Origin: CAKZLS01 sp963786305
GTDB lineage: Bacteria; Pseudomonadota; Alphaproteobacteria; Rhodospirillales; Defluviicoccaceae
Direction: 5' to 3'
DNA: 64,000 bases
Assembly: GCA_963786305.1 (NCBI GenBank)
Contig: CAWAYL010000014.1
Location: 248,001 to 312,000 of the forward strand
The notes under the pieces are model-generated. The model saw only the letters and a program-made list of their open reading frames with translations. It had not been told where the DNA came from and did not search any database. A program made the position numbers and the translations under genes. Shown here piece by piece: positions 56,818 through 64,000 of this stretch (the stretch's first letter is position 1; each line of letters starts with the position of its first letter).

Positions 56818-57055
56818 ACGCCCAGCAGACGCGACAAAACGGGCCGCCGGAACCGGGCCACCCTCTCTCACGGTTTCGCGCGGCCCGACACTCGAAACAG
56901 TGGACACGGTCGTGATCCTCCCGGAATAATACCCGACCAAGAGCAACGACGGCGTCGCCAAGCGCGCGGCGGACCCTTCAGGTCGATTTTCGGGCGCCCA
57001 TATCATACGTGCCCGAAACCGGCCTGGCCCGGCGCCGCATCGAGCGATCGGAGCG

Positions 57056-57988
57056 ATGATGGATCTGAAAGGGCTCGTTCGCGACATCGCCGAGAGCATG
57101 GCGAAGGAAACCGACCGCGGCCGGGTCGCCCGGTACATTCCCGAGCTTGCGAAGGTCGATCCCAAACAGTTCGCAATCGCCGTGGTCCTGGCCGACGGAC
57201 GGTTACTCGCCGCCGGCGATGCCGGAACACCGTTTTCGATTCAAAGCATCTCAAAGGTCTTCACCCTGAGCCTGGCGTTGGGCCGGTTGGGCGACGCGCT
57301 TTGGGACAGGGTCGGCCGCGAGCCGTCGGGCGACCCGTTCAACTCCATTGTCCAGTTGGAGGCCGACAACGGCATTCCCCGCAACCCGTTCATCAACGCC
57401 GGCGCTCTCGTGGTGACCGACGTCCTGCTCGCCGGGCACGAGCCTCGCGAGACGATCGGCGAGATCCTCAGGTTCGTCCGTCACGTCACCGACGACGACG
57501 AGGTCGGGATCGATCCGGCGGTGGCGCGGTCGGAGGAGCGGACCGGCTTTCGCAACGCCGCCCTCGCCAATTTCATCCGTGCCGCCGACAATCTCCACCA
57601 TGCCCCGGAACGCACGCTCGGGGTGTACTATCATCAATGCGCCATCGCCATGACATGCCGCCAACTGGCCATGGCGGGCCGGTTGTTCGCGTTCGGCGGC
57701 CAGCTCGGCGTGGGTGGCCCGACGATCATTTCGCCGGCGCGCGCCCGGCGGATCAACGCGCTGATGCTGACCTGCGGTCACTACGACGGCTCTGGCGATT
57801 TCGCGTTTCAGGTGGGTCTTCCCGGCAAGAGCGGCGTCGGCGGCGGCATTCTCGCCATCGTTCCGGACGTCGCGTCCATCGCCGTCTGGTCGCCGGGCCT
57901 GAACGCGGTGGGAAATTCGCAGCTCGCTACGCGGGCGTTGAAAATGCTCAGTGATCGCACCGGCTGGTCGATCTTCGGCGAGAAGTAG
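57056..57988 (+). CDS. glsA: Glutaminase A
   Basis: 310 residues, the usual length for the bacterial glutaminase family. The Ser-x-x-Lys catalytic pair is Ser64-Lys67 in PFSIQSISKVFTLSL. Other family motifs: RNPFINAGALVVTD, GVYYHQCAIAMTCRQLAM, PGKSGVGGGILAIVP. Deaminates glutamine to glutamate and ammonia in the cytoplasm. ATG at 57056 or 57059. The 64-base gap to the transhydrogenase gene suggests cotranscription and a shared link to glutamate/2-oxoglutarate metabolism, which is inference. 56818-57055 upstream holds no gene. Confidence 0.95.
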   Translation: MMDLKGLVRDIAESMAKETDRGRVARYIPELAKVDPKQFAIAVVLADGRLLAAGDAGTPFSIQSISKVFTLSLALGRLGDALWDRVGREPSGDPFNSIVQLEADNGIPRNPFINAGALVVTDVLLAGHEPRETIGEILRFVRHVTDDDEVGIDPAVARSEERTGFRNAALANFIRAADNLHHAPERTLGVYYHQCAIAMTCRQLAMAGRLFAFGGQLGVGGPTIISPARARRINALMLTCGHYDGSGDFAFQVGLPGKSGVGGGILAIVPDVASIAVWSPGLNAVGNSQLATRALKMLSDRTGWSIFGEK

Positions 57989-58052
57989 GGCATTTTCCAG
58001 AAGATCTTGGAATCAAGCCGGAAGTCACCGGCCACCCGCGAGGGAGGAAAAG

Positions 58053-59591
58053 ATGAATAAGCAGACCTACTATGACCACGCCGGGACCGGCGAGACCACC
58101 TTCACGGTCGCGGCATCCAGCATCAAGTTCGGCGCCGGCTGCCTGCGCGAACTGGGTCCGGACGCAGCGCTGCTCGGCATGAAGCGCGTTGCCTTTGTCG
58201 TCGATGCGAATGTGCTCGAAACCGAGCCGGCCCAGGTGGCGCTCAACTCGCTCCACAAGGCCAACCTTGATCCGGTGGTCTACGACGCGGCGCACGTGGA
58301 GCCGACCGACGCCTCGTTTCGCGAAGCCGCGGACTTTGCCCGCGACGGCGCGTTCGATGGTTTCGTCTCTCTCGGCGGCGGCTCGGTGATGGATACCGCG
58401 AAGGCGGCCAACCTTTTCTCCACCTATCCCGACGATCTGCTCGCCTATGTCAACGCGCCGATCGGCCGCGCCCAACCGGTGCCCGGTCCGGTCAAGCCGC
58501 ACATCGCCTGTCCGACCACGGCCGGCACCGGCAGCGAAACCACCGGGGTCACCATCTTCGATTTCGTGGAGCGCAATGTGAAGACAGGCATCTCGTCGAA
58601 ATGGCTGAAGCCGACGATGGCGGTGGTCGATCCGACGACAACGCATACGCTCGCCGCCGGCATCGTCGCAGCCACCGGGTTCGATGTCTTCACTCACGCC
58701 ATCGAGTCCTACACCGCCGTGCCGTTTACCGCACGCGACCGGCCGGCGTCGCCCGACCTCCGGCCACCCTATCAGGGCGCCAATCCCTACAGCGACATCG
58801 GGTCCATGCAGGCGATCCGGCTCGGCGGCCGGTATTTGATCCGCGCGTTCAACGATGCGAATGATCACGAAGCCCGCCACGCCCTGATGTTCGCCTCGAC
58901 GCTCGCGGGTCTGTCTTTCGGCAACGCCGGCGTTCACATCCCGCACGCCATGTCCTACGCGGTGGCCGGCCTCAACCACAGCTTCCGGGCGCGTGGATAC
59001 GAGAAGGCGGATCCCATGGTGCCGCACGGAATTTCGGTGGTGGTGAACGCGCCGGCGGCGTTCCGCTTCACCGCCGAGGCCGCGCCCGGCCGTCACCTCG
59101 ACGTGGCGGCGGCGCTCGGCGCCGATATCTCGGGCGCGGCGCCGGAAGACGCCGGCGACCATCTCGCCGAACGGCTGATCGCGATGATGCGCGACACCGG
59201 CATTCCAAACGGACTGAACGAGATCGGCTACCGCGACGACGACGTCCCGGCGCTGGTGAAAGGCGCGTTCCCGCAACAACGTCTACTGGTCATGGCGCCG
59301 CGCCCGGTGATCGAGGACGACCTCGCCGATCTGTTCCGCGCCGCCATGCGGTACTGGTGGGCGGCACAGCTTTACCCCAGGCCGGTGCGCTGGACCACCC
59401 AGACGGCGGCGATCAGGCCGATGGCCAGCGACAGGGGAATGGCGACGCGGGCGCGGTACCACGGGCGGCGCATGGTCCATCCGAGAACGAGAAAACAGAC
59501 GGCGATCACCGCGAGTTGGCCAAGCTCGACCCCGACATTGAACGCCACCAGGCTGAGGACGAACTGGCCGGGCGCCGGTCCGATCTGGTGA
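58053..59591 (+). CDS. Hydroxyacid-oxoacid transhydrogenase (iron-containing ADH family), apparent stop loss
   Basis: The family body is about 437 residues: YYDHAGTGETTFTVAASSIK, LGGGSVMDTAKAANLFSTYP, CPTTAGTGSETTGVTIFDF, VVDPTTTHTLAAGIVAATGF, DVFTHAIESYTA (metal-binding His). This is the HOT/ADHFE1 group, which couples 4-hydroxybutyrate oxidation to 2-oxoglutarate reduction. The body should end at RAAMRYW near 59363, but the next codon is TGG instead of a stop. The frame therefore runs 75 codons further, antisense to hupE, to 59591. A substitution or indel at 59361-59366 is the simplest reason. AGGGAGGAAAAG precedes the ATG. Confidence 0.88.
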   Translation: MNKQTYYDHAGTGETTFTVAASSIKFGAGCLRELGPDAALLGMKRVAFVVDANVLETEPAQVALNSLHKANLDPVVYDAAHVEPTDASFREAADFARDGAFDGFVSLGGGSVMDTAKAANLFSTYPDDLLAYVNAPIGRAQPVPGPVKPHIACPTTAGTGSETTGVTIFDFVERNVKTGISSKWLKPTMAVVDPTTTHTLAAGIVAATGFDVFTHAIESYTAVPFTARDRPASPDLRPPYQGANPYSDIGSMQAIRLGGRYLIRAFNDANDHEARHALMFASTLAGLSFGNAGVHIPHAMSYAVAGLNHSFRARGYEKADPMVPHGISVVVNAPAAFRFTAEAAPGRHLDVAAALGADISGAAPEDAGDHLAERLIAMMRDTGIPNGLNEIGYRDDDVPALVKGAFPQQRLLVMAPRPVIEDDLADLFRAAMRYWWAAQLYPRPVRWTTQTAAIRPMASDRGMATRARYHGRRMVHPRTRKQTAITASWPSSTPTLNATRLRTNWPGAGPIW

Positions 59592-60511
59592 AGGATGTCG
59601 GCGAAACCAAGGCCATGCAGCAGACCGAAGCCGAAAACCACCACCGGCCGCCAGACGTGTACGCGGTCGGTCATGATGTTCTCCACCGCGACATAGACGA
59701 TGGACGCGGCGATCAGCGGCTCCACGACCGCCGGCGAAAGCTCGACGATGCCGGCCATGCCGAGAGCCAGCGTCGCGGTGTGGGCAAGGGTGAACGCGGT
59801 GACCTGCCACAGCAGCGCGCTCAGCCGCGTCGACAGCAGAAACAGGCCGATGACGAACAGAATGTGATCGAGGCCCTTTGGGACGATATGGGTAAAGCCG
59901 ACCTCGAGATAGCGAACGAAAACCGCGCCCCGGCTCTGGTGTTTCGGTTTATGCATCGACAGCGCGGCGGAGGTGTCGCCGGCAAGGACGAATTCGGCGC
60001 CGAGCATGTCGCCCGACGCGGCCGCGGCCACGCGGATGACGCTGTTGCCGAGCCGGGGATCGACCCGCCAGGTCAGGGTCTCGCCGTCGGCTGGCGCCGG
60101 CGCTCGCAGCGTCAGCCGTGACGTTCGCGGCAACGCCGTGTCGCCGACCTCGGGAATGTGCAGCGCCACGACGCTGAGCGCAACGGGTTCGCCTTCGGCC
60201 TCGAGCGCGATCCAGCCGAGAAAATCCCCGGCGATCCGGTCGAACACCGGGCGCAGCGCCGCCGGCGGCAGCGCCCGCAATCGATCGTAGGTGACGGCGA
60301 GCGGGCTGTCGGTGGTGTCCTCGTGTCCGGCGCCAATGCCGGCGATGGCGGCCTCGAGATTGAGGGTCATGTCGAGGGCCACGTCGCCATCGGCTGTATA
60401 CTCGATCGTCGCGATGACCGGCCGCACCTCGTGGGCGTCGGCGGGCACGGACCACGGCGCGGCCATGACCAGGAAAAACCACGCCAACGATATCGCATTG
60501 GACTTCGCCAC
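59372..60511 (-). CDS. HupE/UreJ-like membrane protein
   Basis: 379 residues, intact. A signal peptide (1-26, cleaved before HEVRP) is followed by a long periplasmic domain (27-195) and about six membrane helices (200-375). FTHIVPKGLDHILFVIGLFL, TAFTLAHTATLALGM and FGFGLLHGLGFA carry the conserved His/Asp set of the HupE/UreJ family. These are linked to nickel or cobalt uptake for hydrogenase and urease. It is divergent from a DUF4198 gene with 81 bases between starts and overlaps the transhydrogenase frame at its 3' end. Confidence 0.88.
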   Translation of the reverse strand: MAKSNAISLAWFFLVMAAPWSVPADAHEVRPVIATIEYTADGDVALDMTLNLEAAIAGIGAGHEDTTDSPLAVTYDRLRALPPAALRPVFDRIAGDFLGWIALEAEGEPVALSVVALHIPEVGDTALPRTSRLTLRAPAPADGETLTWRVDPRLGNSVIRVAAAASGDMLGAEFVLAGDTSAALSMHKPKHQSRGAVFVRYLEVGFTHIVPKGLDHILFVIGLFLLSTRLSALLWQVTAFTLAHTATLALGMAGIVELSPAVVEPLIAASIVYVAVENIMTDRVHVWRPVVVFGFGLLHGLGFADILHQIGPAPGQFVLSLVAFNVGVELGQLAVIAVCFLVLGWTMRRPWYRARVAIPLSLAIGLIAAVWVVQRTGLG

Positions 60512-60592
60512 GTGCCCCTCCGATGCAATGATACCACCGAGACGTGGCAGTAGCCGGTTGCCGCCGTCACCGACGATGAGGGATCATACCGC

Positions 60593-61444
60593 ATGCCGAC
60601 CGCGAAACTGATAGCCTTCATCGGTGTCGTCCTCGTGGCCGTTTGGGCCGGCGGCGTGCCGGCGGCGGCGCACGAATTCTGGGTGGCACCGGAGCGCTAC
60701 ACGGTCGCGCCCGGCGATCGCATCGTCGCCACGCTCCGCAACGGCGAGATGATGCGGGGCGTCGAGCTTCCCTATCTTACCTCCTGGTTCCATCGGTTCA
60801 CCGTGACCACCGCGGACGGCACCCGCGATATAAAAGGGTTCGAGGGCGACATCCCCGCGCTCTCGTACATGGCCGAGCGGTCTGGACTGCACGTCATTGC
60901 CTATCACTCGACGGCCGACCGGGTCACCTATGACGACCCGGACCGGTTCCGCGGATACCTCGCCTACGAGGGGCTCGACGGCATCGCCGAGGCGCACCGC
61001 GCCCGCGGCCTGCCCGAGACCGGCTTTACCGAGGAATACAGCCGTTTCGCCAAGGCGCTCGTTCAGGTGGGGCCGGTGACCGAGCGGGACCGGGACGCGC
61101 CGCTCGGGCTGCGTTTCGAATTGGTGGCGGAGACCAATCCTTACGCGCCGGGGGCCGAGACGGTGACGGTCACGCTGCTGCGCCGGGACGAGCCGGTGGC
61201 CGGTCGCCAGATCGCGGTGTTCCGGTGCGCCGGCGAGGTCACGCGTACCCTGGTGACGACCGACACGCGCGGGCAGGCGGCGATCGCCATCGCCGGGGGC
61301 GGCGTCTTTCTTCTCAACGCCGTCGACATTTGGCCGGTGGAGCCGGATCCGGCGGAAAAGGACGCGGCGGTATGGGCGAGCGACTGGGCGTCGCTGACCT
61401 TCGGGCTCGGTACCGCGGACGCCGCATGCGGCGACGGACAATGA
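60593..61444 (+). CDS. DUF4198 periplasmic protein (NikM-like)
   Basis: 283 residues with a signal peptide (1-26, ending AAAHEF). HEFWVAPERYTVAPGDRIVA at the mature start is the DUF4198 hallmark; a free His near the mature N-terminus is typical of metal-binding NikM-like proteins. A second beta-sandwich follows (FELVAETNPYAPGAETVTVT, TDTRGQAAIAIAGGGVFLLN). Paired divergently with HupE, it is probably part of nickel/cobalt handling, which is inference from family context. Confidence 0.85.
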   Translation: MPTAKLIAFIGVVLVAVWAGGVPAAAHEFWVAPERYTVAPGDRIVATLRNGEMMRGVELPYLTSWFHRFTVTTADGTRDIKGFEGDIPALSYMAERSGLHVIAYHSTADRVTYDDPDRFRGYLAYEGLDGIAEAHRARGLPETGFTEEYSRFAKALVQVGPVTERDRDAPLGLRFELVAETNPYAPGAETVTVTLLRRDEPVAGRQIAVFRCAGEVTRTLVTTDTRGQAAIAIAGGGVFLLNAVDIWPVEPDPAEKDAAVWASDWASLTFGLGTADAACGDGQ

Positions 61445-61517
61445 AGCCGGAAGGGCTGGATCCACGTCGGGGAGCGAAGTAAAGTCCGGTCCCGAACATC
61501 GACACTGACCGCAAGCA

Positions 61518-62378
61518 ATGACCATGAGCCAGACACACAACCGTACTCATAGCCGTACTTATACCGGCCCCGTTGCCCAGTTGCTTACTTATCGCCGGTT
61601 GACCTCTGAGGACTGGAGCGAGCCCTGGCCCGATTATCTGGAACTGGGCCTCGCCGGCGAGCATGTCCCCGAGCTGATCCGAATGGCGACGGACCCCAAT
61701 TTCTACGGTGCGAGCGCCGACACGGCGGAAGGATGGGCGACGTTGCACGCGTGGCGGGCGCTGGCGCAACTGCGGGCCGAGGGTGCCGTCCAGCCGCTGC
61801 TACGGTGCATGGAAGAGCAGGAGGACGACGATTGGCTTCAGAACGAGTTGCCGAGGGTGTTTTCGATGATCGGGCCGGAGGTGATCCCCGCCCTGGAAGC
61901 CTGGCTCGACGACGACGGAGCGAGCATGCGGTCTCGCATGTCCATTCCGGAGTGTTTGGCGCGGCTGGTGGAGGATCATCCCGGCGAGCGTGACCGCTGC
62001 GCCGGCGTGCTCGTGCGGACATTGCAAGCCTTCGCGACCAACGATCCGGACCTGAACGGCCTGGTCATATGGGCCCTCCTCGACCTCGGCTACACCGAGG
62101 CGATCAGCCTCATCCGAGAAGCCTACGCGGCAAACCGGGTGGAACTTCAGGTCCTCGGCGACGTGGAGGACGTGGAAATGGGAATGGGATTGCGGATCCA
62201 CCGGTCGACACCACCGCCGCGTCTGGGAGTTTCAGACATTTTCCGGAACGCGCCGCCGCCGGCCTCGGTGATGGGCCGCTCGGGAATGCTCCCGGCTCGG
62301 CGCGGCGAGAAGGTCGGCCGCAACGATCCCTGTCCGTGCGGAAGCGGCAAAAAATTCAAGAAATGCTGTCTGGTTTGA
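61518..62378 (+). CDS. DUF1186 protein with C-terminal SEC-C zinc motif
   Basis: 286 residues, intact. Helical, HEAT-like DUF1186 region (about 15-200: VAQLLTYRRLTSEDWSEPWP, LQNELPRVFSMIGPEVIPAL). The C-terminus is GRNDPCPCGSGKKFKKCCLV, the SEC-C zinc-binding motif CxCx8C[CH] also found at the end of SecA. It may bind ribosome, chaperone or SecB-like partners; the role is unknown. Start ATG at 61518 or 61524. It follows the DUF4198 gene by 73 bases. Confidence 0.88.
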   Translation: MTMSQTHNRTHSRTYTGPVAQLLTYRRLTSEDWSEPWPDYLELGLAGEHVPELIRMATDPNFYGASADTAEGWATLHAWRALAQLRAEGAVQPLLRCMEEQEDDDWLQNELPRVFSMIGPEVIPALEAWLDDDGASMRSRMSIPECLARLVEDHPGERDRCAGVLVRTLQAFATNDPDLNGLVIWALLDLGYTEAISLIREAYAANRVELQVLGDVEDVEMGMGLRIHRSTPPPRLGVSDIFRNAPPPASVMGRSGMLPARRGEKVGRNDPCPCGSGKKFKKCCLV

Positions 62379-62452
62379 AGTTCCAGCGCACGCAAATCGG
62401 CTCGAACGGTAATCGCTTCTGGCAGCACATCGGACCTTGGGCCGTGCGGCGG

Positions 62453-62662
62453 CTACTTGTGTTTGGCTGCCAGCTTCCTGGCGGCGGTTTCGGCGGCGGT
62501 CTGCTTGTCTGCTGCTTCCTTGGCGAGACGCTGGGCGCGCAGGTTGGCCACGTGATCGGCCTTGTCGCGCTCTGCCTTTTGCTTTTCGTCGAGGACGTGA
62601 TCGTCCTTCTTGCGCGACCGGGTAAACAGTTCCTCGGCCCTGTTTTTTGCTGATTTCGACAT
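62453..62662 (-). CDS. Small charged alpha-helical hypothetical protein
   Basis: 69 residues, MSKSAKNRAEELFTRSRKKD followed by a Lys/Ala/Glu-rich helix (KAERDKADHVANLRAQRLAK) with heptad-like spacing. No known family assigned with certainty; similar short charged proteins are widespread in alphaproteobacteria. AGAGGA precedes the ATG at 62662 at good spacing. Probably coiled coil. 62663-62921 upstream holds nothing else I can support. Confidence 0.65.
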   Translation of the reverse strand: MSKSAKNRAEELFTRSRKKDDHVLDEKQKAERDKADHVANLRAQRLAKEAADKQTAAETAARKLAAKHK

Positions 62663-62921
62663 TTCCGAATCCTCTGACTTCGTTTTGTTAGGCCGTGGCG
62701 TTGGCGGTTGTTTCTTCATTCTCGCCGCCGCGGGCATCGAGGTTATGCAACGGCGGCAGCGCAAGATCGGAGGCACGGGCCTTCAGGCGTATCGTTTCGC
62801 TGGCGCCGTTGTTTGATAGGGTTCGTGGGGTCGAAGGCATGACGGCGAACGCCTCGTTATGTCCGCATCCTTCGGTCCACCGGGAGATCGCCCGCTCTGG
62901 CATCGCCACCGGTGGCCGGCA

Positions 62922-62949
62922 GCCGCCTCCAACGGACGTTGGAAGCGGC
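62922..62949 (-). terminator. Hairpin downstream of the cold shock gene
   Basis: 13-bp arms (GCCGC[T/C]TCCAACG, one mismatch) with a 2-base loop, starting 11 bases past the csp stop on the minus strand. No U run follows, so it may be a 3'-end stabiliser or an atypical terminator. Confidence 0.55.
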
Positions 62950-62960
62950 GCCTTCAGCAT

Positions 62961-63170
62961 TCAGTCGACGATGGACAGGTTCTCGGCGGACGATTTACCG
63001 TTCTGCCCGGGCTGAAGCTCATAGGAGACCTTCTGCCCCTCGCTCAGGAAACTCAGGCCGGCGCGCTCGACGGCCGAAATGTGAACGAAAGCGTCTTTAG
63101 AGCCGTCTTCCGGCTCGATAAATCCAAAACCTTTGGTCGGGTTGAACCACTTAACGGTACCAGTAGGCAT
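62961..63170 (-). CDS. cspA: Cold shock domain protein
   Basis: 69 residues, MPTGTVKWFNPTKGFGFIEP with RNP1 (KGFGFI) and RNP2 (DAFVHISAVERAGL). Single-stranded nucleic-acid-binding RNA chaperone. Of two in-frame ATGs (63176 and 63170) the inner one has AAGGA at proper spacing. About 280 bases without another gene (63171-63452) lie upstream and could include a long 5' leader, as csp genes often have; no specific cold-box sequence was identified. Confidence 0.93.
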   Translation of the reverse strand: MPTGTVKWFNPTKGFGFIEPEDGSKDAFVHISAVERAGLSFLSEGQKVSYELQPGQNGKSSAENLSIVD

Positions 63171-63452
63171 AGTCATTTCCTTTATAGGAGTATCAAATTC
63201 GCGCGTCACGGCATATGACGGCGCGCTCGTTGCAACGCTCACATTGTCAGGAGATAACCAAGCTAATCGGCGTACCGGTCGTTCAGGCAGCACCAAACGA
63301 ATGCAACACGTATGCGGAACATGTAGAGGAAATCCCGGGGAAGTCAATGCGCGCATTGGGGCGCCGGCACACTTACGATGCCGAGTGTGGCTTCTGGTTC
63401 GCACGACCTCCCCGCCGCGGCGGCGGCGAACCCGGGCGCGGCGTTCGACGGA

Positions 63453-64000
63453 TCAGCCGCCACGCTCCGGCGCGCGGCCGGGCCTGGCGCTGAACAGCCG
63501 GATGAATTCGGCCTTGGCCTTGGGGTTTTTGTCCAGGCTCGATACGAACGGCGGCGGTTGATTGAAGTAGGAATGATACGCCAAGGGCACGCCCGCCTGG
63601 GCCGGCACCGTGTTCATCCACTCGTACATGAACGTGAGAAAAGCCGCCCGATCGTCGACCACCGACCATACCCCCCATTCCGGAACGGCGAACGCCTTTC
63701 CGTACTTCTTCGCCATGTCGAGGGTTCGGCCCAGCTCGCGACGCGCCCTGTCGAAGCTGTGGTTCGAATCGTACTGGTCGAGGCTGATGATATCGACCCA
63801 ATCGTCGCCGAGGCGGCGCGGCGGCGCTACCCCGTCCGCGCCCTTGCCGGGATAGGACGCCTCGGCGTTGGGCAGGCCGGCCACGGGGTTGTCCTGCCAG
63901 AACCGGTAAGCACCGTTGTAGTCGAACCGGGAGTTCGTCGAGATTTCCTTGAAGATCGTCCAGACGTGGCGCCAGGCGTTGCGGTAGTCGTCGTAGTTTG
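63453..64000 (-). CDS. Glycoside hydrolase C-terminal part (runs off window)
   Basis: The last 182 residues or so. RNAWRHVWTIFKEISTNSRF, DDWVDIISLDQYDSNHSFDR and FAVPEWGVWSVVDDRAAFLT fit a (beta/alpha)8-barrel glycosidase of the GH26 or GH5 type; the Glu in VPEWGVW is a candidate nucleophile. A late GTG at 63884 is internal, since homology-like sequence continues upstream to the window edge. It may degrade or trim a beta-glucan or mannan. The exact family cannot be fixed without the N-terminal part. Confidence 0.7.
   Translation of the reverse strand, partial: NYDDYRNAWRHVWTIFKEISTNSRFDYNGAYRFWQDNPVAGLPNAEASYPGKGADGVAPPRRLGDDWVDIISLDQYDSNHSFDRARRELGRTLDMAKKYGKAFAVPEWGVWSVVDDRAAFLTFMYEWMNTVPAQAGVPLAYHSYFNQPPPFVSSLDKNPKAKAEFIRLFSARPGRAPERGG

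Noticed and set aside
62688..62960. A 90-codon minus-strand frame after the cold shock gene
   Set aside because: It starts inside the csp 3' hairpin, has no ribosome binding site, and its translation looks random.
1..64000. tRNA, rRNA or riboswitch genes
   Set aside because: No cloverleaf with T-loop/anticodon signals, no rRNA segments and no recognisable riboswitch core were seen by eye; a covariance-model scan would be decisive.

Overview
The window is about 64 kb of GC-rich DNA (roughly two thirds G+C) from an alphaproteobacterium, probably Rhodospirillales-like. Pointers are a GcrA-type C-terminal domain, VPLPA-CTERM sorting, FkbH-type HAD proteins, two-part XdhC proteins and bacterial Ku/LigD. 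No rRNA, tRNA or CRISPR array was seen. About 20 of some 58 genes are broken by one or more single-base indels in otherwise well conserved frames, while several 2.7 kb genes are intact. I read most of these breaks as sequence or assembly errors. Such genes are entered as one CDS over their full span with the break positions noted.

Layout. 1-3.3 kb: Ku and LigD (non-homologous end joining). 3.4-8.1 kb: small conserved genes (DUF3008, MaoC hydratase, DUF599, metallo-beta-lactamase fold, DUF1992, a GcrA-tail protein) and a porin relic. 8.3-10.9 kb: a tightly overlapping xdhC-xdhC-sufS-sufU operon. 11.3-13.1 kb: SRPBCC protein plus zinc alcohol dehydrogenase. 13.3-15.5 kb: coxG-coxS-coxM molybdenum hydroxylase genes without a large subunit, abutting a truncated DUF4142 gene. 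15.6-17.3 kb: ygiB/ygiC-like pair. 17.4-25.9 kb: GNAT, GFA, a nucleoside-deoxyribosyltransferase-like conflict protein, lysozyme inhibitor, isochorismatase-like hydrolase, a MITE-like element, a DUF2934/DUF4332 protein, rhodanese lipoprotein, HypX and cytochrome P460.

26.1-38.2 kb (minus strand) is one run of ten abutting or overlapping genes: four glycosyltransferases, a polysaccharide deacetylase, a small membrane protein and a complete Opp-type ABC importer. It looks like one transcription unit joining glycan synthesis to solute uptake. Next come a VPLPA-CTERM surface protein and an intact IS1595-family insertion (39224-40254) that sits between that gene's ribosome binding site and its likely promoter.

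40.6-47.8 kb (plus strand): an FkbH protein with an extra cysteine-containing N-terminal region, an unusual ABC exporter whose ATPase motifs are degenerate and interrupted by about 290 extra residues, a cyclic-nucleotide-binding protein overlapping it, and an SLC13 permease. 47.9-53.9 kb: cyclopropane fatty acid synthase, a MarR-MFS-small membrane protein unit with a perfect palindromic operator, bacterioferritin and its ferredoxin with a Fur-like box, and a tannase-family esterase behind a LacI-type palindrome. 54.1-64 kb: an S8 peptidase with seven 56-residue repeats, glutaminase, hydroxyacid-oxoacid transhydrogenase, HupE/DUF4198 divergent pair (likely nickel handling, perhaps related to HypX), a SEC-C protein, a cold shock protein and the end of a glycoside hydrolase.
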